Positions 16,105 to 31,625 of a stretch of DNA of 64,000 nt are shown piece by piece. Both the position numbers and the translations under genes were made by a program. Source of the DNA: a bacterium. Its GTDB lineage: Bacteria > Zixibacteria > MSB-5A5 > CAIYYT01. The DNA lies in contig JADJGC010000002.1 of the NCBI GenBank assembly GCA_016708315.1, positions 62,001 through 126,000 of the forward strand. The letters are read 5' to 3'. A model generated the notes under the pieces. The model searched no databases, was not told where the DNA came from, and saw only the letters and a list, made by a program, of their open reading frames with translations. Each line of letters starts with the position of its first letter. Position 1 is the first letter of the stretch.

Positions 16105-16623
16105 ATGCCAAATCAAGAAAACATCGAGAAAGTCGCGGCGTTAACCGAGACGTTTAAGGCTGCCAAGTGTGTCGCGGTGGCTAATTATACCGGACTAACT
16201 GTTGAGAAGGCGACGAAGTTGCGCAGTGATCTGCGTGCTCGTCAATTCAAATATGTAGTGGCGAAGAACACGCTGCTGAAAATTGCGGCGAAAGATGCCG
16301 GTTTTGACGGGCTTGATTCGTTCCTAAAGGGACAATCAGCTGTCGCATTCGGCACCGATGACCCGGGTGCTCTCGCGAAGATTCTGTTCGATTTCGGCAA
16401 AGAAGCGAAGACGCTTGAAGTTCGCGCATTCTATGTTGAAGGCAAGGTCTTCAGTGGAGCCGATGTTGAGCGTATTGCCAAGCTGCCGAGCCGCGATGTT
16501 CTGGCTTCGCAGTTGATCGGCAATTTGAATGCGCCGATCTCGTCGTTCGTTGGCACGCTTGACGGAGTCATCCGCAAGTTTGTTGGTACGCTCGACGCGA
16601 TGAAAGAGAAGATAGCTAATTAA
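16105..16623 (+). CDS. rplJ: 50S ribosomal protein L10
   Basis: A 172-residue base of the L7/L12 stalk. It has the N-terminal rRNA-binding part ([28 protein letters not shown]) and a C-terminal helix ([22 protein letters not shown]) that carries L7/L12 dimers; the near-repeat FVGTLD occurs twice. It abuts rplA (one base). About 115 bases without a gene separate it from rplL. Confidence 0.97.
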   Translation: MPNQENIEKVAALTETFKAAKCVAVANYTGLTVEKATKLRSDLRARQFKYVVAKNTLLKIAAKDAGFDGLDSFLKGQSAVAFGTDDPGALAKILFDFGKEAKTLEVRAFYVEGKVFSGADVERIAKLPSRDVLASQLIGNLNAPISSFVGTLDGVIRKFVGTLDAMKEKIAN

Positions 16624-16739
16624 CTTATCATAGTTTGCCCACGGCCAACGTTTGGTTGATGCCCAGGCGACCGATCGTGCTTACGCACTCGCGGTTGGCG
16701 GTCCGAAGTAGGCAACAGAATTCAGTAAGGAGTAGAGAA

Positions 16740-17123
16740 GTGTCAGAGAAACTTGAGAAACTGGTAGAAGACATTGCCGGACTTACGGTCATGGAACTGT
16801 CTGATTTGTCTACCAAGTTACAGGATAAGTTCGGCGTCAGCGCGGCCATGCCGATGATGGCAGGTCCGATGATGGGTGGCGGCGGTGCAGCAACAGAGGC
16901 CGCAGCAGAGAAAACCGAATTCAATGTTGTTCTTATTTCCGCAGGCGACAAGAAGATTCAAGTTATTAAAGTAGTCCGCGAGTTGACGGGCCTTGGTCTC
17001 AAGGAAGCCAAGGACTTAGTCGATGGCGCGCCCGCGAATGTTAAAGAAGGTATCTCCAAAGACGAAGCGATGAAAGTCAAGGAGAAGCTGGAAGAGCAGG
17101 GCGCTCAGGTGGACGTCAAGTAA
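16740..17123 (+). CDS. rplL: 50S ribosomal protein L7/L12
   Basis: A 127-residue stalk protein. The N-terminal dimerisation helix ([18 protein letters not shown]) is joined by a Met/Gly/Ala-rich hinge ([13 protein letters not shown]) to the factor-binding C-terminal domain ([23 protein letters not shown]). I start at GTG 16740, behind AAGGAGTAGAG; the frame is open further upstream but that part lacks L7/L12 similarity. Confidence 0.97.
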   Translation: MSEKLEKLVEDIAGLTVMELSDLSTKLQDKFGVSAAMPMMAGPMMGGGGAATEAAAEKTEFNVVLISAGDKKIQVIKVVRELTGLGLKEAKDLVDGAPANVKEGISKDEAMKVKEKLEEQGAQVDVK

Positions 17124-17140
17124 TTAAGGCGCAAGACATT

Positions 17141-17170
17141 AAGACCCGGTCCAACAGGCGGTCGGGTCTT
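17141..17170 (+). terminator. hairpin between rplL and rpoB (possible attenuator)
   Basis: AAGACCCG (17141-17148) pairs with CGGGTCTT (17163-17170) across a 14-base loop, followed by TCGC and only scattered Ts. In this position many bacteria have a partial terminator that lowers rpoBC transcription relative to rplL. The lack of a U-tract makes it weak. Confidence 0.45.
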
Positions 17171-17333
17171 TCGCATCTTGGGTTGTCGGGAACTTCCTAA
17201 CGCCTGAGATGTTTTTCTATTTTTACAGCGCTTTGGGTTACGATGCCCCGCTGATGGTAATTTCGGAATAGTAATCAGGCTTGAAAGCAAAATTCAGAGT
17301 TGACAGCATCAAGCTTTAAAGGAGAGTGAGCTC

Positions 17334-20300
17334 TTGGCCAAGATATCGACTCTTGACCGGCGTTCATACGCCAAACTAAGTTTCGAGGCAGAGATGCCGA
17401 ACCTCCTCGCGATCCAATTGGAGTCATTCGAAGAATTTCTCCAGGCGGATATCCCGTCCGAGAAGCGCAAGCATATCGGGCTGCAGCGAGTGTTCACCGA
17501 GATCTTTCCGGTTTCAGACATCCGTGAGAACTACCTGGTGGAGTTTGTCCGATATTCAATCGGCAAGCCACGGTATTCGATTCATGAATGTCAAGATCGG
17601 AACATGACGTATGCGGTACCGCTGAAAGCGACGCTACGACTGATCTCGTATGAACAGAATGAGGATGAGGCGGGTGTAAGGGATCTAAAGAAGAAGAACG
17701 AGACGAAGAAGGTTAAGGACGTCATTGAGAACGATGTGTTTCTCGGTGAATTCCCGCTTATTACGGATCAGGGAACCTTCATCATAAACGGCTCCGAACG
17801 AGTCATAGTGAGTCAGCTCCATCGTTCGCCGGGCGTGTTCTTCGACGACGAAATCCATCCCAACGGCAAGCGCCTGTACGCAGCGCGCATTATCCCGTAT
17901 CGCGGCAGTTGGGTCGAGATTAATCTCGACGTCAATGATATTATGTATGTATCCTCCGATGGACGCAAGAAACTGCCGGTAACGACGTTCTTACGCGCGC
18001 TTGGATACTCTACTGATGAAGACATACTGAAGCTATTCTACGAATTCGACACCGTTTCAATTTCGAGCCGTTCCTATGCCAAGGCGCAGGGCAAGCTGTC
18101 AGCCCAGACCGTGGTGGATCAGGAGTCAGGTGAAGTGCTGGTGTCGGCGTCCGAAGAAATCACCGAAGCTGTAGCGCTTAAGCTGGTGGAAGCGGGAATC
18201 AAGGAAATCAAGATTCTCAAGACGGACATTGCCAAGGATATTCGTGTCATCGGCAATACCTTCAAAAAGGACGTCACCAAGTCCACCGAAGAAGCGCTTG
18301 CCAAGATTCATGCCATGGTTCGCCCGGGTGAAGCACTCACGCCGGAAATCGCCGCCAATGTCATGGAGAAAATGTTCTTTGACGCCAAGCGTTGCGATCT
18401 GGCCGAGGTTGGCCGCTTCATGCTCAATCAGCGTTTGAAGCTGGACGAGCCGCCGACGCAAAATGCGCTGACGCCGAAAGACTTCATAAAGATTATTGAC
18501 TACCTTGCCAAGCTGCGCAACAGCGAAGGTGGTATTGACGATATTGATCATCTCGGCAACCGCCGCACCCGTACGGTCGGCGAACTGCTTGAGAATTTGT
18601 TCTCGGTTGGTTTGTCTCGTGTCGCGCGCACAATTCGTGAGCGCCTTTCACTTAAGGACACCGACAAAGTTGCGCCGCACGAACTGATTAATGCCCGCAC
18701 CGTTTCTTCGGTGGTGGATACATTCTTCGGATCGTCGCAGTTGTCGCAATTTATGGATCAGACAAATCCGCTGGCGGAACTGACCCACAAGCGCCGTCTC
18801 TCGGCACTTGGACCAGGCGGTTTGACGCGCGAACGTGCAGGCTTCGAAGTCCGCGACGTGCATCACACGCACTACGGTCGAATTTGTCCGATTGAAACGC
18901 CGGAAGGACCGAACATCGGTCTTATTGCTTCGCTTGCAACTTATGCGCGAATCAATCATCTGGGATTCCTTGAGACCCCGTACCGGAAAGTCAATCACGG
19001 CAAAGTCACCGATCAGATTCTGTACCTGACCGCGAACGAAGAAGACAATTACTATATCGCGCAGGCGAACGAACCATTTGGTGCCGACGGTAAGTTTGTG
19101 CACGATATCATTACGTGCCGCTTCCGTTCCGACTATCCGCAAGTCGAGCCCAAGAAGATCGAATACGCTGACGTTAGCCCGAAGCAGTTGGTTTCGGTAG
19201 CGGCGTCGCTAATTCCGTTCCTTGAGCACGACGACGCCAACCGCGCATTGATGGGCTCAAACATGCAACGCCAGGCTGTACCGCTTCTGGTTACCGATCC
19301 GCCGTTTATCGGCACCGGTATGGAAGGCAAGGCGGCGCGCGATTCCGGCGCCGTGTTGGTTACTAAGGTAGCAGGCGTGGTAACCGAAGCTGATGCCGAC
19401 CATGTGACGATACAGCCCGATGCCAAGATCAAGGGCGATGAGCTCGGCTTCGTCGAGCCGGTGACGTACCCGTTGATCAAGTTCAAGCGCTCGAATCAAG
19501 ACACTTGCATTAACTATCGTCCGATTGTCGATGTCGGCGAACGTGTTAATCCGGGTGATGCGATTGCCGACGGGCCGGGAGTGCACGGCGGCGAACTTGC
19601 GCTTGGTTATAACGCGCTGGTGGCTTTCATGCCGTGGCGCGGGTACAACTTCGAAGACGCTATTATCGTCAACGAGCAGCTGGTACAGCGCGATATCTTT
19701 ACGTCAATTCACATTGAAGAATATGAACTCCAAGTCAGAGACACGAAGCGCGGAGCTGAAGAAATCACCCGCGAAATTCCGAACGTCTCTGAAGAAGAGC
19801 TGTCGCATCTCGACGATATCGGTATTGTCAAAACCGGCACTGAAGTCGAAGCGGGCGATGTTCTCGTCGGCAAAGTAACGCCGAAAGGTGAAACTGAATT
19901 GTCGCCGGAAGAAAGACTCTTGCGGGCAATCTTCGGGGAGAAAGCGGCCGATGTCCGTGATGCTTCCTTGAAAGCGCCGCCAGGGTTGAAGGGCATTGTC
20001 ATCGACACGAAGATCTTCTCACGCAAAGAACGCTCAGAAGAAGCGAAGAAGCGCGAGAAGGGCGAGTCGGCAGCAATCAAAAAGAAACTTGGCGACCAAA
20101 TCAAGCAAATCAAAGCGCACTTGATTGAGCGCTTAGAGACAGTGCTTGAGGGTGCAACGTCAAAGACGCTTAAGCACGCCGAAGAGGGAACTATCCTTCT
20201 GCGCGCCGGTCAGAAGTACAAAGAAGGCACCTTGGCGGAAGTCGACGTGTTGGCTTGTATCTGGCAGGACGGCGTATGCTCGGATCCGAAGCTGGACAAG

Positions 20301-21140
20301 AAGGCGCTGAGCATTATCAGTGAAGCTGACAGACTGGTGAAGGATCGTGAAGAGCGGCTCGAGATCGAGTTGGATAAGATTCAACGCGGCAGCGAGTTGC
20401 CCCCGGGTGTTAAGCAGTTGGTCAAGGTCAAGATTGCCATTCGCCGCAAATTGTCGGTGGGTGACAAGATGGCCGGACGCCACGGAAACAAGGGTGTTAT
20501 TGCGAAGATTGTTCCGGCGGAAGATATGCCATACACCGCTGAAGGAACACCGGTCGATATCATTCTTAACCCACTCGGCGTTCCGTCACGTATGAACGTT
20601 GGGCAGATTCTCGAAACGCATCTCGGTTGGGCTGCGAAGACGATGAATATGCCGATCGCTACTCCGGTATTTGACGGCGCGAGCATCGACGAAATCAAAG
20701 CGGAACTCAAGAAGGCGAACTTGCCGATCAGCGGCAAGACGCTCCTTTATGATGGCAAGACTGGTGAAGCGTTTGATAACGAAATCACCGTCGGTGTCAT
20801 TTACATGTTGAAGCTGTCGCATCTTGTCGACGACAAGATTCACGCTCGTTCGATCGGGCCTTACTCGCTTGTTACCCAGCAGCCGTTGGGTGGTAAAGCG
20901 CAGTTCGGCGGTCAGCGTTTTGGAGAAATGGAAGTCTGGGCGCTGGAAGCTTATGGCGCCGCCTACGCTCTGCAGGAAATGCTGACAGTCAAGTCGGACG
21001 ACGTCGTCGGACGTTCCAAGGTGTATGAAGCGATCGTCAAGGGTGAAAATCCCCCCGAACCCGGCGTTCCCGAGTCGTTCAACGTACTCGTGAAAGAATT
21101 GCGGAGCTTGGGTCTCGATGTTGAGTTGGTCGAGAAATGA
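17334..21140 (+). CDS. rpoB: RNA polymerase subunit beta
   Basis: A 1268-residue catalytic subunit. The rifampicin-pocket segment [15 protein letters not shown]...[13 protein letters not shown] is present with Asp, His and Ser at the common resistance positions, so the sequence predicts a rifampicin-sensitive enzyme. Also present are the [16 protein letters not shown] stretch, the [13 protein letters not shown] motif near the active site, and the C-terminal [23 protein letters not shown] clamp region shared with RpoC. TTG start behind AAAGGAG. About 200 bases separate it from rplL. Confidence 0.98.
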   Translation: MAKISTLDRRSYAKLSFEAEMPNLLAIQLESFEEFLQADIPSEKRKHIGLQRVFTEIFPVSDIRENYLVEFVRYSIGKPRYSIHECQDRNMTYAVPLKATLRLISYEQNEDEAGVRDLKKKNETKKVKDVIENDVFLGEFPLITDQGTFIINGSERVIVSQLHRSPGVFFDDEIHPNGKRLYAARIIPYRGSWVEINLDVNDIMYVSSDGRKKLPVTTFLRALGYSTDEDILKLFYEFDTVSISSRSYAKAQGKLSAQTVVDQESGEVLVSASEEITEAVALKLVEAGIKEIKILKTDIAKDIRVIGNTFKKDVTKSTEEALAKIHAMVRPGEALTPEIAANVMEKMFFDAKRCDLAEVGRFMLNQRLKLDEPPTQNALTPKDFIKIIDYLAKLRNSEGGIDDIDHLGNRRTRTVGELLENLFSVGLSRVARTIRERLSLKDTDKVAPHELINARTVSSVVDTFFGSSQLSQFMDQTNPLAELTHKRRLSALGPGGLTRERAGFEVRDVHHTHYGRICPIETPEGPNIGLIASLATYARINHLGFLETPYRKVNHGKVTDQILYLTANEEDNYYIAQANEPFGADGKFVHDIITCRFRSDYPQVEPKKIEYADVSPKQLVSVAASLIPFLEHDDANRALMGSNMQRQAVPLLVTDPPFIGTGMEGKAARDSGAVLVTKVAGVVTEADADHVTIQPDAKIKGDELGFVEPVTYPLIKFKRSNQDTCINYRPIVDVGERVNPGDAIADGPGVHGGELALGYNALVAFMPWRGYNFEDAIIVNEQLVQRDIFTSIHIEEYELQVRDTKRGAEEITREIPNVSEEELSHLDDIGIVKTGTEVEAGDVLVGKVTPKGETELSPEERLLRAIFGEKAADVRDASLKAPPGLKGIVIDTKIFSRKERSEEAKKREKGESAAIKKKLGDQIKQIKAHLIERLETVLEGATSKTLKHAEEGTILLRAGQKYKEGTLAEVDVLACIWQDGVCSDPKLDKKALSIISEADRLVKDREERLEIELDKIQRGSELPPGVKQLVKVKIAIRRKLSVGDKMAGRHGNKGVIAKIVPAEDMPYTAEGTPVDIILNPLGVPSRMNVGQILETHLGWAAKTMNMPIATPVFDGASIDEIKAELKKANLPISGKTLLYDGKTGEAFDNEITVGVIYMLKLSHLVDDKIHARSIGPYSLVTQQPLGGKAQFGGQRFGEMEVWALEAYGAAYALQEMLTVKSDDVVGRSKVYEAIVKGENPPEPGVPESFNVLVKELRSLGLDVELVEK

Positions 21141-21174
21141 TAAGGATAATTATTGAAGCGAAGGAGGTATCCAG

Positions 21175-25289
<4,115 letters not shown>

Positions 25290-25293
<4 letters not shown>

Positions 25294-25318
25294 CAGTCTT
25301 AGCCGGGGCTGATATAAT
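25290..25318 (+). promoter_or_regulatory. consensus promoter of the str operon overlapping the rpoC stop
   Basis: TTGACA (25290-25295) and TATAAT (25313-25318) with ideal 17-base spacing. The -35 box includes the rpoC TGA. It would give rpsL-rpsG-fusA-tuf, and perhaps the S10 operon, transcription independent of rpoBC. Confidence 0.88.
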
Positions 25319-25343
25319 ATGAGTCTTATTTTAAGGCGTTTTT

Positions 25344-25382
25344 GCGTCTGATAGAAACCGACGCCCCCTCACCGGGGCGTCG
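25344..25382 (+). promoter_or_regulatory. mRNA leader with two mutually exclusive hairpins before rpsL
   Basis: CGACGCCCC (25359-25367) pairs with GGGGCGTCG (25374-25382) over a six-base loop. GCGTC at 25344-25348 can instead pair with the GACGC at 25360-25364. Lying just downstream of the promoter and ending 20 bases before the rpsL start, this resembles an autoregulatory or attenuator leader. No U-tract follows the strong stem, so it is not a plain terminator. Confidence 0.5.
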
Positions 25383-25401
25383 ACTTTGAGAGAGGATTAG
25401 T

Positions 25402-25779
25402 TTGCCGACGATCAATCAGTTAATTCGCAAAGGCAGAACGAGAGTTCTGTACAAGACGAATACTCCCGCGCTCAAGAGTTCACCGCAGAAGCGCGGCGTG
25501 TGTACCCGCGTATACACTTCAACGCCCAAGAAGCCGAATTCGGCTTTGCGGAAGGTGGCTCGTGTCCGTCTGACGAATCAGATGGAAGTAACGGCGTACA
25601 TCCCGGGTGTTGGTCACAATTTGCAAGAACACTCGATCGTGCTGATTCGCGGCGGTCGTGTCAAGGATCTTCCAGGTGTGCGGTATCATATTGTTCGCGG
25701 CACCATGGACGCCTCGGGTGTGGAAAATCGTAAACGCAGCCGTTCGAAGTACGGCGCGAAAAAACCATCAGGCAAGTAG
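25402..25779 (+). CDS. rpsL: 30S ribosomal protein S12
   Basis: A 125-residue decoding-centre protein. [15 protein letters not shown] and [13 protein letters not shown] keep the two lysines whose change causes streptomycin resistance elsewhere. TTG start behind AGAGAGG. First gene of the str operon. Confidence 0.98.
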   Translation: MPTINQLIRKGRTRVLYKTNTPALKSSPQKRGVCTRVYTSTPKKPNSALRKVARVRLTNQMEVTAYIPGVGHNLQEHSIVLIRGGRVKDLPGVRYHIVRGTMDASGVENRKRSRSKYGAKKPSGK

Positions 25780-25803
25780 TTTGACAGAGGAGTAGAGGAG
25801 TAG

Positions 25804-26274
25804 ATGCCAAGAAAAAAAGCCGCGGAGAAGCGGCCCCGCAAACCGGATCCGATGTATGGTGACGTCGTCATTTCGCAGTTCATCAATTGTTTGATGAGTA
25901 AGGGAAAGAAGTCGACCGCGGAAGGCATCTTGTATGGCTGTCTCGATATTATCGAGTCAAAGCATAATCAGAAGGGGCTGGAAGTCTTCTACAAGGCAAT
26001 CAACAATGTCAAGCCCGTCTTAGAAGTGAAATCTCGCCGCGTTGGTGGCGCTACGTATCAGGTGCCCGTTGAGGTGTCGCCCGATCGTCGCACTGCGCTG
26101 GCTTTCCGCTGGCTCATTGGATACGCTCGTGAGCGTTCCGAAAAGACTATGGCAGAGCGCCTCGCCTCTGAATTCCTGGCCGCCTCGAAGAATGAAGGCG
26201 CCTCGATCAAGAAGCGCGAGGACACGCATCGAATGGCGGAAGCCAACAAGGCGTTCGCTCATTTCCGCTGGTAG
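25804..26274 (+). CDS. rpsG: 30S ribosomal protein S7
   Basis: A 156-residue head-assembly protein binding the 3' domain of 16S rRNA. Family features are the start [16 protein letters not shown], the [16 protein letters not shown] hairpin and [20 protein letters not shown] at the end. It follows rpsL by 24 bases. In E. coli S7 represses this operon; the site is not evident here. Confidence 0.98.
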   Translation: MPRKKAAEKRPRKPDPMYGDVVISQFINCLMSKGKKSTAEGILYGCLDIIESKHNQKGLEVFYKAINNVKPVLEVKSRRVGGATYQVPVEVSPDRRTALAFRWLIGYARERSEKTMAERLASEFLAASKNEGASIKKREDTHRMAEANKAFAHFRW

Positions 26275-26291
26275 AGTTAGCTGGTTAAAGT

Positions 26292-26338
26292 CTCCTCTGA
26301 AAAGGGTAATAGGTGCGCGTTTTCAGTGGAGGCATTTT
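26292..26338 (+). terminator. terminator-like hairpin between rpsG and fusA
   Basis: CTCCTCTGAAAA (26292-26303) pairs with TTTTCAGTGGAG (26320-26331) with one mismatch, followed by GCATTTTTG. A long loop of 16 bases weakens it. As it lies inside the str operon it may act as a partial terminator that lowers fusA-tuf relative to rpsL-rpsG. Confidence 0.45.
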
Positions 26339-26357
26339 TGTCTAATTTGTGGGAGTT

Positions 26358-28421
26358 ATGGATCTTAATAAACTAAGAAATATCGGCATCATGGCACACA
26401 TCGATGCCGGCAAGACAACGACAACCGAGCGCATCTTGTTTTACACCGGAAAGAGCCATCGGATGGGCGAAGTGCATGAAGGCGCCGCCACGATGGACTG
26501 GATGGAGCAGGAGAAAGAGCGCGGCATTACGATTACGTCTGCCGCGACGACGTGTCACTGGAACGGCCATCAGATTAATATCATCGATACGCCGGGTCAC
26601 GTTGACTTCACTGCCGAGGTTGAGCGCAGTTTGCGCGTACTTGATGGCGCAGTCGCATTGTTCTGCGCTGTTGGCGGTGTGGAGCCGCAGTCGGAAACCG
26701 TTTGGCGTCAAGCCGATAAATACGGTGTTCCGCGTATTGCTTATATCAACAAGATGGATCGCATTGGCGCTTCGTTTGAGAAGGCGCTTGGTATGATGGA
26801 GGATCGTCTCCATTCGCATTTCATTCCGGTTCAAGTCCCGGCAGGCGAAGGTGAGTTGTTCACCGCGGTTATAGACTTGATCACCATGACATTCAGAGTC
26901 TACCATGAAGAGTCTTCGGGTATGACTTTTGACGATATTGCAGTTCCCGAATCATTGATGCCGATTGCGCGTAAGTGGCGCGAAAAGATGCTTGAGGCTG
27001 TTGCCGATTATGATGATCATCTCTTGGAGATGTTCCTCGCCGGTGACGAACCTCCGGTTGCGCAAGTCAAGGCGGCACTTCGGAAAGCTACTATTGATTG
27101 CAAGGTAACGCCGGTTCTTGTAGGATCGTCGTTTAAGAACAAAGGCGTGCAGAAGTTGCTCGATGCTATTGTCGACTTCCTGCCGTCACCGGCAGATCTT
27201 AAGCCGGTCGAAGGTCATCATCCCCGTAACGACAAAGTGGAGATCCGTAGTTCGGATCCGAGCGCACCGTTTGCGGCACTGGCTTTCAAGATCATGTCCG
27301 ACCCGCACGTCGGTAAATTGACCTATTTCCGGGTTTACTCGGGTTCGGTCAAGGCCGGCAGTGCTGTTCTCAACGCGAGTCGGGACAAAAAAGAACGTAT
27401 TTCGCGTCTATTGCTGATGCATGCTAATCGCCGCCAGGACCTTGAAGTGGCCACGGCTGGCGATATTGTTGCTGCAATCGGCCTTAAGAATACAACGACC
27501 GGTAACACAATCTGTGATCCGGATCATCCGATTCTGCTCGAAGTGATGAAATTCCCGGCGCCGGTGGTTTCGGTGGCAATTGAGCCGAAGACCAAAGCTG
27601 ACCTGGACAAGCTGGGCGAGTCGCTGCAGAAGTTGGCAGAAGAAGATCCGACATTCCGTGTCGAGTCGAATGAAGAAACCGGCCAAACCATTATTTCCGG
27701 TATGGGCGAGCTTCATCTTGAAATCATCGTCGATCGTTTGCTGCGCGAGTTCAAGGTGCAGGCAAATGTCGGTAGCCCGCGTGTGGCTTACCGCGAGACG
27801 ATTACCCTGTCAGTTACGGCTGAAGGCAAGTTTGTTCGCCAGTCGGGTGGCCGTGGTCAATATGGTCACGTGGTTATGGAATTTGAGCCGCTTCATGACG
27901 GCACTGAATTTAAGTTCGAAGATAAGGTCATCGGCGGTACGGTGCCGCGCGAATACATTAATTCGGTTGAACATGGCGTCAAGGATGCCATGTCATCGGG
28001 TGTCGTCGCCGGTTATCCGGTGGTCGGTATTCTGGCTCGACTGGTTGACGGTTCTTATCATGAAGTTGATTCGTCGGATATTGCGTTCAAGATTGCGGGT
28101 TCGATGGCATTCCAGGAGGCCTGTCGCAAGGCCAAGCCGGTTTTGCTTGAGCCAATCATGGAGGTTGAAGTTGTACTTCCAAATGAGTATCTTGGCGATG
28201 TGATGGGAGACTTACAGTCTCGCCGTGCGAGCATCAAGGGCATCAACAGCCGTCCGGATGGACAGGTGTTGAATGCTGCGGTGCCGTTGGCGGAGATGTT
28301 TGGATATGCAACGCGCTTGCGGAGTTTGAGTCAGGGACGCGCCATCTATACGATGCAGTTCGCTTCATACTCGCCGGTGCCGGAATCGATTATTAAGAAG
28401 CTCGATTTCGCAAAAGCTTAG
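26358..28421 (+). CDS. fusA: elongation factor G
   Basis: A 687-residue translocation GTPase. G1 is [11 protein letters not shown]3 DTPGHVDF, G4 NKMDR. Domain IV carries [16 protein letters not shown], and the C-terminal domain is of EF-G type. Start ATG 26358 ([16 protein letters not shown]) behind GGGAG; a few in-frame codons upstream are unlikely. About 80 bases with a hairpin separate it from rpsG. No sign of duplication in the window. Confidence 0.97.
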   Translation: MDLNKLRNIGIMAHIDAGKTTTTERILFYTGKSHRMGEVHEGAATMDWMEQEKERGITITSAATTCHWNGHQINIIDTPGHVDFTAEVERSLRVLDGAVALFCAVGGVEPQSETVWRQADKYGVPRIAYINKMDRIGASFEKALGMMEDRLHSHFIPVQVPAGEGELFTAVIDLITMTFRVYHEESSGMTFDDIAVPESLMPIARKWREKMLEAVADYDDHLLEMFLAGDEPPVAQVKAALRKATIDCKVTPVLVGSSFKNKGVQKLLDAIVDFLPSPADLKPVEGHHPRNDKVEIRSSDPSAPFAALAFKIMSDPHVGKLTYFRVYSGSVKAGSAVLNASRDKKERISRLLLMHANRRQDLEVATAGDIVAAIGLKNTTTGNTICDPDHPILLEVMKFPAPVVSVAIEPKTKADLDKLGESLQKLAEEDPTFRVESNEETGQTIISGMGELHLEIIVDRLLREFKVQANVGSPRVAYRETITLSVTAEGKFVRQSGGRGQYGHVVMEFEPLHDGTEFKFEDKVIGGTVPREYINSVEHGVKDAMSSGVVAGYPVVGILARLVDGSYHEVDSSDIAFKIAGSMAFQEACRKAKPVLLEPIMEVEVVLPNEYLGDVMGDLQSRRASIKGINSRPDGQVLNAAVPLAEMFGYATRLRSLSQGRAIYTMQFASYSPVPESIIKKLDFAKA

Positions 28422-28463
28422 ATATGAATTGCTGTTTGAAATATTTGGAGGATTGAAGCTACC

Positions 28464-29678
28464 ATGGCGAAGGAGAAATTTGAACGGACGAAGCCGCACG
28501 TTAACGTGGGTACGATTGGTCACGTCGACCATGGGAAGACGACGTTAACAGCAGCGATCACGATGGTATTGTCTCGCGGCGATAAGGGAGTAGCGATTCG
28601 GTCGTTTGATTCGATCGACAACGCCCCGGAAGAACGCGAGCGCGGTATTACGATAGCGACAGCGCACGTAGAGTATTCGACGAAGAATCGTCACTATGCT
28701 CACGTTGACTGTCCGGGTCACGCGGACTATGTCAAGAACATGATCACCGGTGCGGCGCAGATGGATGGCGCGGTGTTGGTGGTATCAGCCGCCGATGGTC
28801 CGATGCCTCAGACGAGAGAGCATATCTTGCTTGCTCGCCAGGTTGGTGTACCGTTCATCGTGGTGTTCATGAACAAGTGCGACATGGTTGACGATCCGGA
28901 ATTGCTTGATCTGGTTGAGCTGGAAGTACGCGATCTGTTGACGATGTACAAGTTCCCGGGCGATGTAACTCCGATCGTACGCGGTTCGGCTCTTCAGGCG
29001 ATGACCCGCGGTTCGGATGCAACGGCGAAGTCCGATGATCCGGCGTTCAAGTGCATCTACGAATTGATGGAAGCCTTGGATACCTACATTCCGTTGCCGA
29101 AGCGTGAGACCGACAAGCCGTTCCTGATGCCGGTCGAAGACGTGTTCTCGATCACGGGTCGCGGCACGGTCGCTACCGGTCGTGTTGACCGCGGCGTGGT
29201 GAAGGTTGGCGACACGGTGGAACGCGTTGGTATCCGTCCGGAAACCAAGGCAGTGGTTGTCACCGGTGTTGAAATGTTCCGTAAGTTGATGGATCAGGCG
29301 CAGGCAGGCGATAACATCGGATTGTTGTTGCGCGGTATGGATAAAGAAGAAATTGAACGCGGCATGGTGTTGGCTGCACCGAAGAGCATTACCCCGCATA
29401 TGAAGTTCAAGGCGGAAGTCTACATTCTTTCGAAAGAAGAGGGTGGTCGTCATACGCCGTTCTTTAATGGCTATCGTCCGCAGTTCTATTTCCGGACGAC
29501 GGACGTGACCGGTTCGGTGACGTTGCCAGCGGGTATTGAGATGGTCATGCCAGGCGACAACGTCCAGATGGTCGTTGAGTTGTTGACCCCGGTCGCTATG
29601 GAGAAGGAACTCCGTTTCGCAATTCGCGAAGGCGGTCGTACAGTCGGCGCCGGCGTTGTCTCGGAAATCATCGAGTAA
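28464..29678 (+). CDS. tuf: elongation factor Tu, copy 2
   Basis: 404 residues, identical to copy 1 except for the last residue (Glu). At DNA level identity starts around the shared TACC before the ATG and holds for about 800 bases; roughly fifteen mostly synonymous differences are scattered through the last 415 bases. This suggests ongoing gene conversion over the 5' two thirds. It is placed after fusA and immediately before rpsJ, joining the str and S10 operons. Confidence 0.98.
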   Translation: MAKEKFERTKPHVNVGTIGHVDHGKTTLTAAITMVLSRGDKGVAIRSFDSIDNAPEERERGITIATAHVEYSTKNRHYAHVDCPGHADYVKNMITGAAQMDGAVLVVSAADGPMPQTREHILLARQVGVPFIVVFMNKCDMVDDPELLDLVELEVRDLLTMYKFPGDVTPIVRGSALQAMTRGSDATAKSDDPAFKCIYELMEALDTYIPLPKRETDKPFLMPVEDVFSITGRGTVATGRVDRGVVKVGDTVERVGIRPETKAVVVTGVEMFRKLMDQAQAGDNIGLLLRGMDKEEIERGMVLAAPKSITPHMKFKAEVYILSKEEGGRHTPFFNGYRPQFYFRTTDVTGSVTLPAGIEMVMPGDNVQMVVELLTPVAMEKELRFAIREGGRTVGAGVVSEIIE

Positions 29679-29704
29679 TTAAGAAAGCAGATAGGTAAAT
29701 AAGA

Positions 29705-30019
29705 ATGGCTCTTCCGGGACAGAAAATCAGAATTCGCTTAAAAGCGTTTGATCACTATTCGCTTGATAAGTCGACGAAGGAGATCGCCCGTACCGTACTC
29801 CGTACCGGAGCACGGATTGCCGGACCGATTCCGCTTCCGACGAAGCGTACCGTTTATACGGTTCTGCGTTCGCCGCATGTCGACAAAAAATCGCGCGAAC
29901 AATTTGAGACGCGAATTCACAAGCGTTTGATAGATATTTACGAGTCCACACCGCAGACAGTCGATGCTTTGATGAAGCTTGATCTGCCGGCTGGAGTGGA
30001 TGTGGAGATTAAGGTTTAA
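29705..30019 (+). CDS. rpsJ: 30S ribosomal protein S10
   Basis: A 104-residue protein with the usual loop ([29 protein letters not shown]), which also contacts NusB and NusG in antitermination. Only 26 bases from tuf, so no separate promoter fits between them. First gene of the S10 operon. Confidence 0.98.
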   Translation: MALPGQKIRIRLKAFDHYSLDKSTKEIARTVLRTGARIAGPIPLPTKRTVYTVLRSPHVDKKSREQFETRIHKRLIDIYESTPQTVDALMKLDLPAGVDVEIKV

Positions 30020-30031
30020 GGGAGTCGCACG

Positions 30032-30652
30032 ATGAAGGCGTTGCTTACAAGAAAAGTTGGAATGACGCGCATATTCTCGGAGAACGGTGCGGCTTACGCT
30101 GTGACACTCCTTGATGCCAGCCCCAATGTCGTGGTCCAAGTCAAGACCAAAGACAAGGAAGGCTACGACGCGGTACAGGTTGGTTTCGGTTCACGCCGTG
30201 CCAAGAATGTTTCCAAGCCGGTACTCGGACATTTGAAAAAGGCCGGTCTTCAGCCGTTCGCCAAGTTGGGCGAAATTCGGGTTGAGACTCTGGAAGGTGT
30301 TACGGTTGGCCAGGAAATCAAGGCTGACATATTCAAAGTTGGCGAAGTGGTAGATGTCATCGGAACGAGCAAGGGTCTCGGATTCCAGGGCGTTGTCCGT
30401 CGCCACAACTTCGCCGGCGGTCCGCAAACTCACGGTCAGTCTGATCGTCTGCGCGCTCCCGGTTCCGTAGGCGCTTCGTCCTATCCTTCGCGTACCTTCA
30501 AGGGTCAGCGGATGGCGGGACGCATGGGCGGCGATCGCATCACGCTGAAGAACATGAAGATCATGCTGGTCGACATGGAGCATAACGTGATCGGAATTGC
30601 CGGCGCCATCCCGGGCAAGAATAACAGCTTCGTTAGAATTAGGAAGAAATAG
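30032..30652 (+). CDS. rplC: 50S ribosomal protein L3
   Basis: A 206-residue protein reaching toward the peptidyl-transferase centre. The conserved extension RRHNFAGGPQTHGQS, SYPSRTFKGQRMAGRMG is present, including the Gln that is methylated in some bacteria. Closely spaced between rpsJ and rplD. Confidence 0.98.
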   Translation: MKALLTRKVGMTRIFSENGAAYAVTLLDASPNVVVQVKTKDKEGYDAVQVGFGSRRAKNVSKPVLGHLKKAGLQPFAKLGEIRVETLEGVTVGQEIKADIFKVGEVVDVIGTSKGLGFQGVVRRHNFAGGPQTHGQSDRLRAPGSVGASSYPSRTFKGQRMAGRMGGDRITLKNMKIMLVDMEHNVIGIAGAIPGKNNSFVRIRKK

Positions 30653-30654
30653 GC

Positions 30655-31284
30655 ATGGCTAAGGCGAAAGTATACACTCTGGAAGGCAAGCAGGCCGGCG
30701 AGCAAGCATTGAATGACAATGTTTTTGCAGCCGAGGCCAAGCCGTTTGCGACACACCAGAACGTCAAGGTCTATCTGGCCAATCAGCGCCAGGGAACACA
30801 TTCGACGCTGACGCGTGCCGAGGTTTCCGGCGGCGGTATCAAGCCGTTCAAGCAGAAGGGCACCGGTCGTGCTCGTGCAGGTACCAACACCTCGCCGCTT
30901 TGGCCCGGTGGCGGTATCGTATTTGGACCGAAGCCGCGTGATTACCGGATGGCGATTCCCAAGAAAATGCGTCGCAACGCGATCAAGACAGCTCTGTCGG
31001 CCAAAGCCGCCGAAGAGCGTGTTATCGTAGTCGACAAGTTGAATCTTGACAAGCCGCAGACGAAGGCGATTGCGAAGATGCTTGCGGAAATGAAAGTGAA
31101 CGGACAGAAGGTCCTGTTCCTGAATTCCGGAATCGACCGCAATCTCGAATTGTCGGTTCGCAACATCGCAAAGTTGACTTACAAGCGCGCATCCTTGATG
31201 AGCGCCTATGATATCATTCATGCGGATTATCTTGTGATGACCCAGGCAGGTCTCAAGGAATGCGAGGAGGTCTGGGGTAAATGA
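30655..31284 (+). CDS. rplD: 50S ribosomal protein L4
   Basis: A 209-residue exit-tunnel protein with the extended loop KPFKQKGTGRARAGTNTSPLWPGGG. In E. coli L4 represses the S10 operon; here the leader would have to lie upstream within the tuf region and is not visible. The last codons overlap the rplW start by 4 bases (ATGA). Confidence 0.98.
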   Translation: MAKAKVYTLEGKQAGEQALNDNVFAAEAKPFATHQNVKVYLANQRQGTHSTLTRAEVSGGGIKPFKQKGTGRARAGTNTSPLWPGGGIVFGPKPRDYRMAIPKKMRRNAIKTALSAKAAEERVIVVDKLNLDKPQTKAIAKMLAEMKVNGQKVLFLNSGIDRNLELSVRNIAKLTYKRASLMSAYDIIHADYLVMTQAGLKECEEVWGK

Positions 31285-31574
31285 AGGATCCAAGAAAAGT
31301 AATCAAGACGCTGTTGATCAGCGAGAAGTCGCTTCTGGCGCGCCAGAAGAATAACGGCTACGTCTTCGAAGTCGCCAAGGATGCGAACAAGATCGATGTC
31401 AAGCTGGCGATTGAGAAGTTGTACAGTGTTAAAGTGACCAAAGTGACGACACAGAATAATCCTTCCAAGGAAAGACGTGTCGGTCGCCATCATCCCGGTT
31501 ATACCAACGAGTGGAAGAAGGCCGTAGTCACCTTGGCGAAGGACCAGACGATTCAGGAGTTCGAAACAATCTAA
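31281..31574 (+). CDS. rplW: 50S ribosomal protein L23
   Basis: A 97-residue protein at the tunnel exit that docks trigger factor and SRP. Standard features: a start DPRKVIKTLLISEKS and VAKDANKIDVKLAIEKLY. Coupled to rplD by an ATGA overlap. A terminator-like sequence follows before rplB. Confidence 0.97.
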   Translation: MKDPRKVIKTLLISEKSLLARQKNNGYVFEVAKDANKIDVKLAIEKLYSVKVTKVTTQNNPSKERRVGRHHPGYTNEWKKAVVTLAKDQTIQEFETI

Positions 31575-31575
31575 A

Positions 31576-31611
31576 GCCGCGGCCACAACAGCGACGAGGC
31601 GGCATTTTTTT
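31576..31611 (+). terminator. terminator-like sequence between rplW and rplB
   Basis: GCCGC (31576-31580) can pair with GCGGC (31599-31603), followed directly by A and seven Ts. The stem is short and the loop long (18 bases), so efficiency would be low. It is odd inside an operon. Confidence 0.35.
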
Positions 31612-31625
31612 AGGATAGAGTAATT

